Positions 32,551-42,640 are shown, counted from the stretch's first letter. The stretch is 64,000 bases of DNA from Pseudoips prasinana (GCA_951640165.1 OX621255.1:31284001-31348000); one strand, 5' to 3'. Numbers and translations: made by a program. The notes: generated by a model from the sequence alone, not told the origin.

Positions 32551-34397
32551 ATGAATGAATGAATGAACTCTTTATTTGCGAGAATACAGGTTACATTTGA
32601 TGGTATTATATTTTGGTTTCACTATATTCGACAGAATACGTCGTGCAAATATTTAAAGTAATTACATTATAATTTAAGATTTACATTGAAATTGTTAGTA
32701 ATTATTTAATTTGTTAATAGTAGTTAATACATGAATGAATACAAAACAATAAGTAAAAATAAGATTTAAAAACAATGTCAGTTATTAGAGATTATAAAAT
32801 GTCAAATAAAATTTCAATGTCAAAATATTTAGGTTAATTACATATTTATGTGAATTTATATTTAATGTAGTCATCAACTGAATAAAAACATCTGTCACAT
32901 AGCCACTTAAAGAGCGTCCTGAAAAATTCATTGTCTGGTAGGTGTCTAAGTTTTTCTGGAAGTTTATTATATACCTTAACACCCATATTATAGCTGTTCT
33001 TATCACATAGTTTTAGCCTACTTCGTGGTGCTACTAATGGTTTGCGTACAATTTTTCTTTTCATTTCTGCCTTTTTGTCTTTTTCGAAGAGTAAAATATG
33101 ATTTCTCACGAATTTGCACATCTCGTATATGTATATTGACGGTAATGTAAGTATTTTTTCTCTTATAAATATCGGTTGGCAGGAATCTGTCCACTTTAGA
33201 TTGAAAATTGACCTTAAACATTTTTTTTGTACTATAAACGCTCTTTCAGCGTCGGTCGAGTTTCCCCATAAGATCACACCGTATCTAAGAATAGAGCACA
33301 CATGGCTGTGGTATACCATTAAGGCTGTTTCTCTGTTTGTTATATTTTTAATTTTCCTAAGCGCAAATATGAATTTATTGATTTTCTTACATACATTATC
33401 TACTTGAGCTTTCCAGTTGCAGAAATGGTCAGTAACTATTCCTAAAAATTTTATGTTATGTACCTCTACGATGTCAATATTATTATAATTCAAAGATATG
33501 TCTCCTATATTACCTATATTTTTATTATTATATGTCAAATATCTCATAAATCTAGTTTTACTAATATTAATTTTTAAATTATTAGCTTCTAGCCAGCTTA
33601 TTATATCCATTAGAGCTTTATTCGTTACAGATACTGCATTTTCAATAGTTTGTTCTTTTGTTAAAATAGTAGTATCGTCTGCAAATAATATAGTAAATTG
33701 GTCAGTTGAGTTAGGTAATTCGTTGATGTATACTATGAATAGAATAGGCCCAAGCACACTACCTTGTGGTACGCCGTAGTGGTTGATCAAATACGGTGAT
33801 CTGAAAGTTTCTTCTATTTGAGTCTTTTTACATTTTTTTTTGATTTCAGTACACTGTTGCCGACCTATTAAGTAGCTTTGGAACCAGTCATAAGCAGGCC
33901 CTCTGATTCCATACTCCTCAAGCTTGCTTAATAGCCTGTCATGACATACCATATCGAATGCTTTGCTTAAATCTAGAAATACGGCTAGTGGGATCTGTTT
34001 TTTATCTAATGCGTCAAGAATTTCCTTCACAAGTTTAAAGCATGCTAATGAAGTAGATTTATTCTTGATGAAACCATTTTGTTGCGAGTTGATTATATTA
34101 TTTTTATCAAAGAAACTCATAAGCCTGGTGCACATGATTTTTTCGAATATTTTAGAGATAACAGGAACTAAGGTTATTGGCCTGTAATTTCCAGCTTCAG
34201 ATTTAGATCCCTTCTTGAAAATTGGTTTTACTACGGAATACTTTAAACCATCGGGAAATATACCGTTCTCCAAAGATAAATTAATTATATGTGTCAAAGG
34301 CTTCAGTATGGGGAGTATATTTTGTTTTAGAATCTTTGTAGTAATATTATCATATCCCGCTGAGTTTGTGTTACGCAATTGCATAACACAAACTCAG
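32551..34397 (-). mobile_element. CR1/Daphne-type LINE, 5'-truncated, fold-back 5' junction
   Basis: The 3' end is at 32551 with (TTCA)n repeats (ATGAATGAATGAATGAA on plus) and an AATAAA-like CAAATAAAGAG just inside. The 5' end at 34360-34397 is a 38-bp palindrome in which element sequence is repeated in inverse. Microsatellite tails rather than poly(A) are typical of CR1-group LINEs. The duplicated target is 3 bp or less. Confidence 0.8.
32846..34384 (-). CDS. CR1/Daphne-type reverse transcriptase, N-terminally truncated
   Basis: 512-codon open frame without stops. RT blocks: NTNSAGYDNITTKIL (5-19), NYRPITLVPVISKIFEKIM (66-84), NGFIKNKSTS, VFLDLSKAFDMVCHDRLL (135-152), YGVPQGSVLGPILF (203-216), FADD at 234-237, LKINISKT and HNIKFLGIV. 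The C-terminus carries SYNMGVKVYNKLPEKLRHL, the usual post-RT signature of CR1/Jockey-group proteins. No endonuclease is present because the copy starts inside the RT. The first codons sit in the fold-back junction. Confidence 0.85.
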   Translation of the reverse strand: MQLRNTNSAGYDNITTKILKQNILPILKPLTHIINLSLENGIFPDGLKYSVVKPIFKKGSKSEAGNYRPITLVPVISKIFEKIMCTRLMSFFDKNNIINSQQNGFIKNKSTSLACFKLVKEILDALDKKQIPLAVFLDLSKAFDMVCHDRLLSKLEEYGIRGPAYDWFQSYLIGRQQCTEIKKKCKKTQIEETFRSPYLINHYGVPQGSVLGPILFIVYINELPNSTDQFTILFADDTTILTKEQTIENAVSVTNKALMDIISWLEANNLKINISKTRFMRYLTYNNKNIGNIGDISLNYNNIDIVEVHNIKFLGIVTDHFCNWKAQVDNVCKKINKFIFALRKIKNITNRETALMVYHSHVCSILRYGVILWGNSTDAERAFIVQKKCLRSIFNLKWTDSCQPIFIREKILTLPSIYIYEMCKFVRNHILLFEKDKKAEMKRKIVRKPLVAPRSRLKLCDKNSYNMGVKVYNKLPEKLRHLPDNEFFRTLFKWLCDRCFYSVDDYIKYKFT

Positions 34398-34589
34398 TGT
34401 AGCCTATATGTTGACCCGACCTCTTCGTAATATTCATGCAAAATTTGAAGTTTATCCATGCAATACTTTTTGAGTTTAGCCCGGACATACATACAGACAA
34501 ACAGACAAAAATTCTTTTTGGCTTCGATATCTATTGAAGGTCACGCCCCAGGTATCCTTTTTTAAAAATATTAATTTTATTATATGTAT

Positions 34590-34796
34590 ACATGTTGTGT
34601 TTCTGAGTGTAAATAAGGTCGCCAGAGATCATACGGGTGGAGTGGGGAGGGTCAGGTACAATTGTTTGCGGACTCTTTTCAAGGCCAACAATGCACCCGC
34701 GACTCTTTGGTGTTGCGAGTGTCCATGGGCGGCGGTGATCACTTACCATCAGGTGACCTACATGGTCATATGTCGCTATATGACATAAAAATAATA
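34590..34796 (+). mobile_element. Jockey/CR1-type LINE 3' tail
   Basis: TGTTGTGTTTCTGAGTGTAA, GAGTGTCCATGGGCGGCGGT and GATCACTTACCATCAGGTGA then an A-rich end. Confidence 0.7.
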
Positions 34797-35340
34797 ATAA
34801 GCCATATCTTTTGACTTCGAGTATGAGATATTCATTTAAACTTGATATCTATCTCTACGCCTTGCTGAGAAAAGAAGGTCTTGACGGACAGACAGATAAA
34901 CGGACAAAGAAGTGATGATGAAATTTGACAGATTTGGGTAGCTTGATGTGCTGGCGACTGTACTATGTATGTAACGGAAAAATACGTATAAAGCTAATGA
35001 AAGCTTGTTAAAAAAGATATATTGGGGTACGCTGCTTCAATTGATATGTTGGCGTAAAACACCTAATTAGTCCAATTTCAATGGAAAATCACATTAATAA
35101 AAACCCTTTTCAGAATTTCGCACAAAAAAGCGTTTATTTAGGATAGGAAACCAATTCAATAAATGTTTACTCAGGTCCTTGAGTGAGCAAATGTGTTTTA
35201 ACTCGGATCATACAAATCAATTGATCTCTATTGAAATATTAACGATAAAAAATATACCTACCTAAAATTGACACTTTTTTAGGATTCCGTATCAAAATGG
35301 TATAAAATAATCATATGGTGCTAAACCAGTCTTCAGATTT
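34797..35340. other. No gene recognised
   Basis: AT-rich with a GACGGACAGACAGATAAACG tract; unassigned. Confidence 0.4.
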
Positions 35341-35740
35341 AAGACAGCGATCTTGTGGCGCAGTTACTGTGCCGTACTGACAGAAGTCGGCAATTGGAGA
35401 TGGCAACTCACAGCCCTCACCGGGTGTGTGTCCTGACCATCTGGGTCACGGCGCAAAAAGGGGGCACCGGAGCAGCATACCCGCGTTCCCGGGGCTCCCC
35501 CTATCAGGCACCAGAAAGAGTCCACGGCAGGTTAGGTTTAGTCGCTTACCCGCAGCGTAGTAGCGTAGCCCACCCGCAGACACTTTTAGCGTGTGGCATG
35601 CGCATCCACCTGGTACAGGTGGAACTTTACTACTTTACTTTTACTTTTTTTTAAATTTTGTTTTTACTTTTTTTACTTTACTTTTTTTTTTTTCGTGGTA
35701 TTTTTTTTTTGACAAGGCATTACTGCCTTATCAAAAAAAA
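35341..35740 (+). mobile_element. R1-type LINE 3'UTR copy
   Basis: Matches 4319-4600 (AAGACAGCGA..., GGGGCACCGGAGCAGCATAC, CACCCGCAGACACTTTT). It continues into a (TTTAC)n/T-rich tract (35620-35715) and a final A-run. 5'-truncated with no coding part. Confidence 0.8.
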
Positions 35741-35794
35741 AAAGTCTTCATATTAATCTCTGATTCGAGTATGATGTACACTTATGTTACGGCT

Positions 35795-35988
35795 AAACGG
35801 TTCCCGAGTGGCGACCATGAACTGGCAAACGCAATGTGAGCAGGCCCCCTACTTCCTACTACCCCCATCTTCTGAGGGTCGCTGGAAGTGGCAGGTAACG
35901 CAAGCCGGCAAATGTGATCTTTGGGGTTTTGCTTCTGTCCAGTAGTGGACGCCTTTCGGCTGATATGATGATGATGCCGAATTATTTA
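35795..35988 (+). mobile_element. RTE LINE 3' fragment
   Basis: GTTCCCGAGTGGCGACCATG, GCAGGCCCCCTAC and CGCCTTTCGGCTGATATGAT correspond to 51510-51695 with deletions. Confidence 0.8.
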
Positions 35989-36044
35989 TGTAGCACCAAG
36001 CTATGTCGTTTTTCAGGTAACTACTAAATGGATCGGCACTTTTA

Positions 36045-36290
36045 TATTGGACTCATAGGTAGATGCTCTCACCCGCCCGTAATTGATTGGCGAGGTTAAC
36101 CAATTATGCTTGCGGTCACGCCATAGATGTACCAATGTAGCTTTTATTTCTGAGCGACTCCATGCTTTGGAGGGCACGTTAAGCTGTCGGTCACGGTAGT
36201 CATTAGACAACAATCGTTAAGCAATGTCAGAGGCCTACAGGGCGACTTGAACTATTGTGATACTAGTAGGGTAACCACTGCCCATACGAT
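36045..36290 (+). mobile_element. SINE-E copy 1
   Basis: GTAATTGATTGGCGAGGTTA, GACTCCATGCTTTGGAGGGC, ACGTTAAGCTGTCGGTC and GTAACCACTGCCCATACGAT recur in order at 45525-45770. No clear tRNA head was seen; probably a SINE. Confidence 0.5.
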
Positions 36291-36299
36291 AAGTCAGTA

Positions 36300-36600
36300 T
36301 TTTAGCGGGTTACGAGTTGGTTGAAAGAAGATTGACCAAAGAAGTATACCTGGCCTGTGTGAATGGAACAACCGGAAGAGGAAGACCTCGACGAACATTC
36401 TCTGACCAAATCGGAGACGTTCTCGAGAAAGGGCAGGTCAGAAGTACCCTAAACCGGCGAGCATGTATGAAGAGTATAATGACAGTAATCGAGGCAAAAG
36501 ACGTGTGCAAAGATCGTGACAAATGGAAATCCGTTGTCTCTGCCTACCCCTCTGGGAAACAGGCGTGACTCTATGTATGTATGTACGAGTTGGTTATGTC
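36300..36600 (+). pseudogene. LINE C-terminal remnant (family at 54.1 kb)
   Basis: Frame reads [20 protein letters not shown] then [13 protein letters not shown] and [15 protein letters not shown], the C-terminal tail of a LINE reverse transcriptase polyprotein also present at 54073-54390 (minus). Ends with (ATGT)n. Confidence 0.75.
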
Positions 36601-36988
36601 AAGACAAGGTATTGATAGGTTATATTTAAAGAAGTATTGCAATAAATATATAATTGTTAGTTGCATATAGAGTTTTATTACACTTAGATTCCACTCCTCA
36701 GCAAACACGTCCTTAAAAACGTTTTTAATTTATTGGTAGGTACCTAAAGAAATTGAAAAGCGATCCATTGATGCCACTGCTAACCGATAAGTCCGCATAG
36801 CAATATATAAAATCGGTCTCTCATATAAGGAAAAGGGAATTTCTTATTACTGACAATCGATAGCGCCGCGCCCGCCTAAAGGCACGCTGGTGCATGCCGG
36901 AATGCTAATGCATTTCCCCTATTATAGTTTGTGAACTTTGATTATTTGCAATATGTACTGGAAAATACATTTTAATATTATACTACTA
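36601..36988. other. No gene recognised
   Basis: Unassigned. Confidence 0.35.
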
Positions 36989-36990
36989 TA

Positions 36991-37439
36991 CAGGCTGGTC
37001 GAGGAGTTGACGTTCAAATATAAAATTTTGATACTTTATTATGAGGAGTATCCGAATCATCCCCATGTACATGTGTATGTTCTTTTATTTTGCGTAGTTT
37101 TCGGGATATAATTTTTGCAATGATTTTTGTCGTAGATTTCGCCTAACATTAGTTTTCGATTTTTTTCTCGTTCCGTTGAATATTTCTGGTTCAGTTCTTT
37201 TTGTGATAACTAATTAGCATAGTTTAACTTAACAGCCTAAAAAGTATGGTTTATCTAATCGTTGCAGAACTGACATAGAATTTATTAGAAAGTTCAAAAT
37301 TGGGGCTTGAGCCCAGGACTCACAAATTTTCAAAGTATAAAAAAAAAATTAAAATGGGGAACATACATGGGGGTGATTCGGATACTCACCATGAAGTATC
37401 TAAATGTTGGGTTTGAACGTCAACTCCTCAGCCACCCTG
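36991..37439. mobile_element. TA-flanked MITE with about 80-bp inverted termini
   Basis: Left CAGGCTGGTCGAGGAGTTGA and right ...TCAACTCCTCAGCCACCCTG are inverted repeats, continuing inward to CGAATCATCCCCATGTA. TA lies at 36989-36990 and at 37440-37441. The 449-bp length, non-coding interior and TA duplication fit a Tc1/mariner-type MITE. Confidence 0.85.
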
Positions 37440-37444
37440 TACAG

Positions 37445-37990
37445 GTTTCTCCCACGGGTCCGTGATCGAGGTTAAGCACCTTCAATAATAATAATTGACG
37501 TATGGAAGAGCAAGGTGCTTCATGGTAGGTTCCACCAGGCCCCACATGGTCCTGATGTGGACTTACAAGCGTCTGTGACCTGGCTACGTTTTGGTGACCT
37601 ACTTCAGATAGTTCTGAAGGTTTTGTTTGTGCAATTGCTGATGAAGTTGTCAAGCCGAGGACAACTTCATCAGCAATTGAACAAGCAAAACCTTCAGGAC
37701 TATCTGAAGCACATATTCAAGGATAGTACCATCGACATCTGTTGGAGAATCTATCAGACACATTGTCTCCGGTTGCTCTTATCTTGCCAACGGTGAGTAC
37801 TTGCACAGGTACATTATAACCAAGTTGCCAGGATCATCCACCAGCAGTTTGCTCTTCGGTATGGTCTTGTAGACTCCGAAGTGCCGTATTACAAGTACGT
37901 ACCGGAACCAATTTCCGTAACTGGTTCTGCCAAGCTCTGCTGGGACCTACCAAACGTGTTCTACCACAAGGAGTGTAAAGTTGTGGAATT
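37445..37990 (+). pseudogene. Fragment of a LINE-like coding sequence
   Basis: 37785-37985 in one frame resembles a conserved block seen at the end of some insect LINE proteins: after frame correction ARIIHQQFALRYGLVDSE, then PYYKYVPEPI. The upstream part contains a long imperfect palindrome (37602-37709). Family uncertain. Confidence 0.4.
37602..37709. repeat. 50-bp-arm palindrome, 8-nt loop, 3 mismatches
   Basis: Arms 37602-37651 and 37660-37709 around AAGCCGAG; CTTCAGATAG begins and CTATCTGAAG ends the structure. Confidence 0.9.
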
Positions 37991-37998
37991 GATTTGTA

Positions 37999-38258
37999 TT
38001 TTGAGCACAGTCGCTGTGCCAGACTGGCAGGAGTCGGCAATAGAAGAGGGCAATCTCAAGCCCTCCCAGGGTACGTGACATGGCGTAAAAGGGGGGCACC
38101 GGAGCAGCATATCTGCGTTCCCGGGGCTCCTCCCATCAGGCGTCAAGAGAAGTCCACGGCCAGGTAGGTTAAGTCGGTGCGAGTCCGACATACCCATCCG
38201 CAGACACTTTTTGCGGGTGGCAAGCGTAGGCATGCCCCCTGCGTTATTAAAAAAAAGA
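37999..38258 (+). mobile_element. R1-type LINE 3'UTR copy
   Basis: GAGCACAGTCGCTGTGCCAG, GGGGCACCGGAGCAGCATAT, CATCCGCAGACACTTTTTGC and a terminal A-run. It starts within about 25 bp of the equivalent point in the 35341 copy. Confidence 0.8.
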
Positions 38259-38259
38259 T

Positions 38260-38803
38260 TTGTAGGGATAACATATAATATATACAACACAAGCTATGTT
38301 AAATATATAAATTGCGTAATACTTTTGGAGAAGTTACGTTAAAGAATTGGGCTACATATTGCTCTAAAATAACTTACTTGTTAAATAATAAAAGCATCTC
38401 TGAAAATAAGATCATCGAAAGTTGTGCAAATTGCATTACTTTTCATGTCGTTTATTTTTAATTAATGTTGCCAATTTTGGTGGAAAATGAATAAATTATT
38501 TTACAATGAGTGCAAAATAATTTATCTATCTACAAAACTTAAGTCGAGTTTGATTTATTAGGTCAACAATTATACTAGTTGTTTTATTATAAAACTGGAA
38601 TTAATTTAGAAATGCGGTGTCACTATAAATCAAATGGAATTAAATTTACAAATTACAGCTTTATTGGCCAATTGGAATAGTAATGCTGCGATGAAAGACT
38701 TGAAAGGAATTCTTGAATTATAATTTTACTGAGTGAAATGCTTTTATGAAAACTTTGTACTAAAATTTATGGAAATATTTAGACAGAAAAAGATAAGATT
38801 TCG
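38260..38803. other. No gene recognised, AT-rich
   Basis: Unassigned. Confidence 0.4.
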
Positions 38804-38940
38804 ATTAAAATTTCTGGTTTTATTTTTCGACTTAAAACTAAACCGCAAGTCTTAAGCCGAATAAAAGTTAAAGTAACTTTTATTCGGCTTAAGACTTGCG
38901 GTTTAGTTTTAAGTCGAAAAATAAAACCAGAAATTTTAAT
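38804..38940. repeat. Perfect 67-bp-arm palindrome, 3-nt loop
   Basis: Arms 38804-38870 and 38874-38940 are exact complements around AAG. The structure abuts SINE-C at 38941. Confidence 0.92.
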
Positions 38941-39105
38941 TGCTGTAACACGACGGACTTTACAAACCAGATCCAGACTCTGAGATTAATATGGGTCATA
39001 CAAATAGTTGTCTTGTGTGGGAATCGAAGCCGGAACACGAAGCACCGAGGTAGCAGCGAGGCGACTACTTTAACCAGTGCCCTACATGTGTAATAAAGTG
39101 GAAGT
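38941..39105 (-). mobile_element. SINE-C copy 4, minus strand
   Basis: GACTTTACAAACCAGATCCA, ATATGGGTCATACAAATAGT and GGAATCGAAGCCGGAACAC (decayed B-box) then the complement of the GTGGCGCAG-type head. Confidence 0.7.
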
Positions 39106-39358
39106 CATTGTTATGCCTTTAATAATTATGCCTTTTTAGGAGTAAGCTGGTGATTGCGTGATGAGAGCGTTACGAAAAGTGTGATCGGGCGGGGCGAATG
39201 GTAGTTGAGAGGGAGGTATAAGTAAGTGAAGATAGAAAGAGAGAGATTTATATTTCTTACGTTACTGTAGAGGCAAGAGATAGAAGTGGGACCATACATT
39301 TTCTTTCTCTCATAGCCATTTTTCGTACACCTAGGTTTTACTGCAGTCTTGTGTTCTA
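39106..39358. repeat. Uncharacterised repeat related to 18165-18480
   Basis: GGAGTAAGCTGGTGATTG and GAGAGGGAGG early, then CATTTTCTTTCTCTCATAGC and TTTTACTGCAGTCTTGTG. No coding potential. Confidence 0.4.
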
Positions 39359-39503
39359 AAGAACAATCCTTTTAGGGTTCCGTAGCCAAATGGCAAAAAA
39401 CGGAATTTCGTCATGTCTGTCTGTCTGTCCGTCCGTATGACACAGCCACTTTTTTCCGGAACTATAAGAGCTGTACTGTTGAAACTTGGTAAGTAGGTGT
39501 ATT

Positions 39504-42109
39504 ATCATCATCATCATCATCTTGACCCACCAATATGCCAGTGGGTCTGGTTTCCGCACTTAGTCCCGATGTGGACCATTGTACGTAAGCCACGGTGGCC
39601 TTTACTCCATCCAGCCCACCTCCTTCCAGAAGCATATTAGATCTCCCAAACTTCTCAGGGCCTCCGGAAGAGTTCTTGGTGAGCCCAAGGTTTCTCTCCG
39701 GATTTTCACGATGCCTGTGCACTCGAGGAGCACATGCGCGACCGTTTCGTCAGCGTCCATGCACGCTCTACACAGAGGGCTGTCAGTTATGCCAATAGTG
39801 TGAAAGTGTTTGTTGAGTGAGCAGTGTCCGGTGATGGTCCCCACCACAACTCGTAGGTTTTTCCTGTTGAGCCGTAGTAGACGCCGGTTCAGCTTACCAT
39901 CCAGGCATGGCATTGCTTCTTTGGATTGTCTACAGCCCGATGCTGAGGACCACCAGATCTCGGACTGTGTGTGTGTGTGTTTTTGTAGCCATCTACGTAT
40001 TTGAGTGAAGGGTATGGGCACAGTTGGTTCCGGTCCAATGGCCGCTGTGTTTGAGCCTCTCCTGGCTAGCTCGTCAGCTGCATCATTGCCCAGCGACCCG
40101 CTGTGTCCTTTGATCCATTGTAGAGTTATTGTGTTGTTGTAGTGTCCCACAACATGTTCCAGTGCGTTATGGCATTCCAGTATTAATCCCGAGGCAAAGT
40201 GGTATCTTTCCAAGGATTGGAGTACTGATGCGCTATCAGATAGTATGCGTATGCAGGTGTTTGTGATTTTTCTAGCCTTAATTGCATGTGCTGCAAGGAT
40301 GATGCCAACACACTCAGCCTGGTATACAGTGTTGAACGTACTTAGGGGCCTTGATATTTTGATGTTCAGGTCATTTGAGAAAACTCCCACTCCTGTTCCG
40401 GAGTCGGTTTTTGACCCATCAGTGTAGATTCTTATCTCCGTTGGGTTCGGATGGTCACATTCTTCTTCAGTGAGTTGTATATTGTAGTGCTTCTGGAAAT
40501 GGTGTGTTTTTAAGATTTTATCACTAGGTGATGCCATCATGGGTTGCCGTTTGATCGCGTCTTCGTGAATACGAGTATGCTTTATTCTAGGGTCATTGTT
40601 TAGGGTGTCGTTCATGCTGAGTCTAAAGATTGCTATGGTTGCATCCTCCTGCACAGTAAGATGTAGGGGTGGCAGTCCCAGCATTGCTTGTAGGGCGGCG
40701 GTGGGTGTTGTTCTCATGCTGCCAGTGATTGCTACACATGCCAGTCGCTGCAGCTTTTCTAGTTCTTTTTGATTTGAGCTCAAGTTGGTCCTGGGCCACC
40801 AGACCAGCGAGCCGTATGTGACGAGTGGTCTGATAACAGAGGTGTATAGCCAGTAGGTGACCCTAGGGCTAATGCCCCAGTTTTTTCCCAGCAGTTGCTT
40901 ACACTGCCACATTGATATGCTGGCTTTGGTGGTCAAGTATTCAGTGTGTTTTGCCCAATTCAGTTGTTTGTCCAAATATATGCCCAGATATTTGGTTTCA
41001 GTTGAAAGGGTCAGGGTTGTGCCGAAAAATTTTGGTAACTGAAGTGTTGCCAGCTTCCTTTTTTTTGTGAAGAGTATTAATTGTGTTTTTGTGGGGTTTA
41101 CCGATAGTTGATATTCCGTGCACCATTGCTCTACTATTTTTAGGGCTTGGCGCATGAGATTGCATAAGGTGTTTTCATGTTTTCCGTTTATAATTATGGT
41201 GATATCGTCAGCATAGCCAACGGTAAAGTAGTCTTTATTGTTTAGTCGTTCGATCAGTTCATTTGCAACAAGGTTCCACAGAAGTGGCGATAGAACACCA
41301 CCTTGTGGACATCCCTTTGCCACAATGGCCCTTGTGGTGTCGTTCACTGTAACTTGTACAGCCCTCAAACTGAGCATGTTATTAATCCAGCCAGTTAGGG
41401 TTGAGTTGACGCCGTGTTTCTCTAGGGCCATGCTGATGCTGTGGAAGATGGTTTTGTCAAAAGCGCCTTCAATGTCCAGGAAGGCAGCTAGAGAGGAACC
41501 TTTGTGGTCCACTGCGCATTCGATCTTAGCGACTACGCTGTGCAGTGCAGACTCTGTGGATTTGCCTGTAGAGTAAGCATGCTGTTGTTTGTGGAGTGGT
41601 TTTACTCGGAGAGCTCCGTCCCGAATGTATCTGTCACAGAGCCTCTCAAGGGTTTTCAGTAGGAAAGCTGTCAGACTTATGGGTCTGTATGCTCTCGGTT
41701 CTGTGTAGTCAGTTTTTCCGGGTTTTGGTATAAAGATAACTTTTACCTCGCGCCATGCCAGCGGCACATATCTGTGCGCTATGCAGGTTCGGTAGATCTC
41801 TACTAACCATGGTAGAAGGTGGTCCATCCCCCATTGCAGCAGGGCCGGGAATATGCCATCCAGGCCTGCTGACTTATATGGTTGGAAGGTTCTAATTGCC
41901 CATCTTATCCTTTCCTCTGTTACTATGCTCCGGGAGTTGTACCAGTCTTGGTCGGTTGGTGTCCATATTGTTTCATCCATCCATGATCTGTTCTCTGAGA
42001 TTTTGCAGTCTGGAAAGTGTGTTTCTAAAAGTACCTTACTGGTTTCGTAGTCTGTTGATGTGTATGTGTGGTCTGGCTTTTTTAACGTGCTAAGGTTACG
42101 ATCTTTGAC
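39504..42109 (-). mobile_element. LINE with RT and RNase H, 5'-truncated, 9-bp target duplication
   Basis: AGGTGTATT at 39495-39503 and 42110-42118 is the target duplication. The element's 3' end is (GAT)n with no poly(A) (ATCATCATCATCATCATC on plus at 39504). The reading frame is open right up to the 5' junction. Confidence 0.9.
39602..42109 (-). CDS. LINE reverse transcriptase-RNase H protein, N-terminally truncated
   Basis: Open for 835 codons from the 5' junction at 42109 to the stop at 39602; the first internal ATG is at 41980. Numbered from that Met: AYRPISLTAFLLKTLERL (97-114), HAYSTGKSTESALH, AFLDIEGAFDKTIF (166-179), GCPQGGVLSPLLWN (223-236), YADD 256-259, KYLGIYLDKQLNW and an RNase H domain from 517 (IRIYTDGSK, then AECVG, ILSDSASVLQSL and WIKGHSGSLGNDAADELA). 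The tail has a Cys/His motif CRACMDADETVAHVLLEC. RT plus RNase H places it in the I/LOA/Outcast group of LINEs; exact clade not determined. No stop or frameshift is visible, so the insertion is recent. ORF1 and the endonuclease are lacking. Confidence 0.87.
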   Translation of the reverse strand, partial: VKDRNLSTLKKPDHTYTSTDYETSKVLLETHFPDCKISENRSWMDETIWTPTDQDWYNSRSIVTEERIRWAIRTFQPYKSAGLDGIFPALLQWGMDHLLPWLVEIYRTCIAHRYVPLAWREVKVIFIPKPGKTDYTEPRAYRPISLTAFLLKTLERLCDRYIRDGALRVKPLHKQQHAYSTGKSTESALHSVVAKIECAVDHKGSSLAAFLDIEGAFDKTIFHSISMALEKHGVNSTLTGWINNMLSLRAVQVTVNDTTRAIVAKGCPQGGVLSPLLWNLVANELIERLNNKDYFTVGYADDITIIINGKHENTLCNLMRQALKIVEQWCTEYQLSVNPTKTQLILFTKKRKLATLQLPKFFGTTLTLSTETKYLGIYLDKQLNWAKHTEYLTTKASISMWQCKQLLGKNWGISPRVTYWLYTSVIRPLVTYGSLVWWPRTNLSSNQKELEKLQRLACVAITGSMRTTPTAALQAMLGLPPLHLTVQEDATIAIFRLSMNDTLNNDPRIKHTRIHEDAIKRQPMMASPSDKILKTHHFQKHYNIQLTEEECDHPNPTEIRIYTDGSKTDSGTGVGVFSNDLNIKISRPLSTFNTVYQAECVGIILAAHAIKARKITNTCIRILSDSASVLQSLERYHFASGLILECHNALEHVVGHYNNTITLQWIKGHSGSLGNDAADELARRGSNTAAIGPEPTVPIPFTQIRRWLQKHTHTQSEIWWSSASGCRQSKEAMPCLDGKLNRRLLRLNRKNLRVVVGTITGHCSLNKHFHTIGITDSPLCRACMDADETVAHVLLECTGIVKIRRETLGSPRTLPEALRSLGDLICFWKEVGWME

Positions 42110-42640
42110 AGGTGTATTATGTACACCGCATTAAGATTTTCACACAAAAATAGAAAAAGAATAATAATATTGGGATATTACATAGAACTGAAACTCAAAG
42201 TAAATTTTTTTCATCGTACCCATACATGTGGGGTATCTATGGATAGATCTTCAAAAATGATATTGAGGTTCCTAATATGATTTCTTTCTAAACTGAATAG
42301 TTTGCGCGAGAGACACTTCCAAAGTGGAAAAATGAGTGTCCCCCTCATTCAACTTCCAAAATAAGATAATAATAAAACTAAAAAAAAATATATGATGTAC
42401 ATTATTATTATCGCTGAAAGCTGTTGGTCTTCCTAAGAAAAATAAATAAAATAAATAAATAATATAAAATTACCATGTAAACTAACAATGAAAATTGGTT
42501 TGAACGAGATCTAGTAAGTAGTTTTTTTTAATGCGTCATAAATCGTAAACCGCAATTTACCTTCCATTTAATCAACTGAAATACTTGCTACTGCGGAACC
42601 CTTCATGGGCGAGTCCGACTCGCACTTGGCCGGTGTTTTT

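Larger units (their letters stand above)
32460..34560 (-). mobile_element. Helitron-like repeat split by a LINE
   Basis: 32462-32550 (AACTAGCTGTGCCCCGCGGT, the complement of a Helitron 3' end, then the unique part to GACAATATGT) and 34395-34560 (TGTAGCCTATATGTTGACCC...) are contiguous in the inverted copy at 10694-10868. The LINE at 32551-34397 separates them. Confidence 0.75.
39359..42640 (-). repeat. Split copy of the CGAGTCGGACTCG repeat
   Basis: 39359-39503 (CTTTTAGGGTTCCGTAGCCA...AACTTGGTAAGTAGGTGTATT) and 42110-42640 (AGGTGTATTATGTACACCGC...GGGCGAGTCCGACTCGCACT) together equal one minus-strand copy of 28027-28632. The LINE at 39504-42109 interrupts it. Confidence 0.85.
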
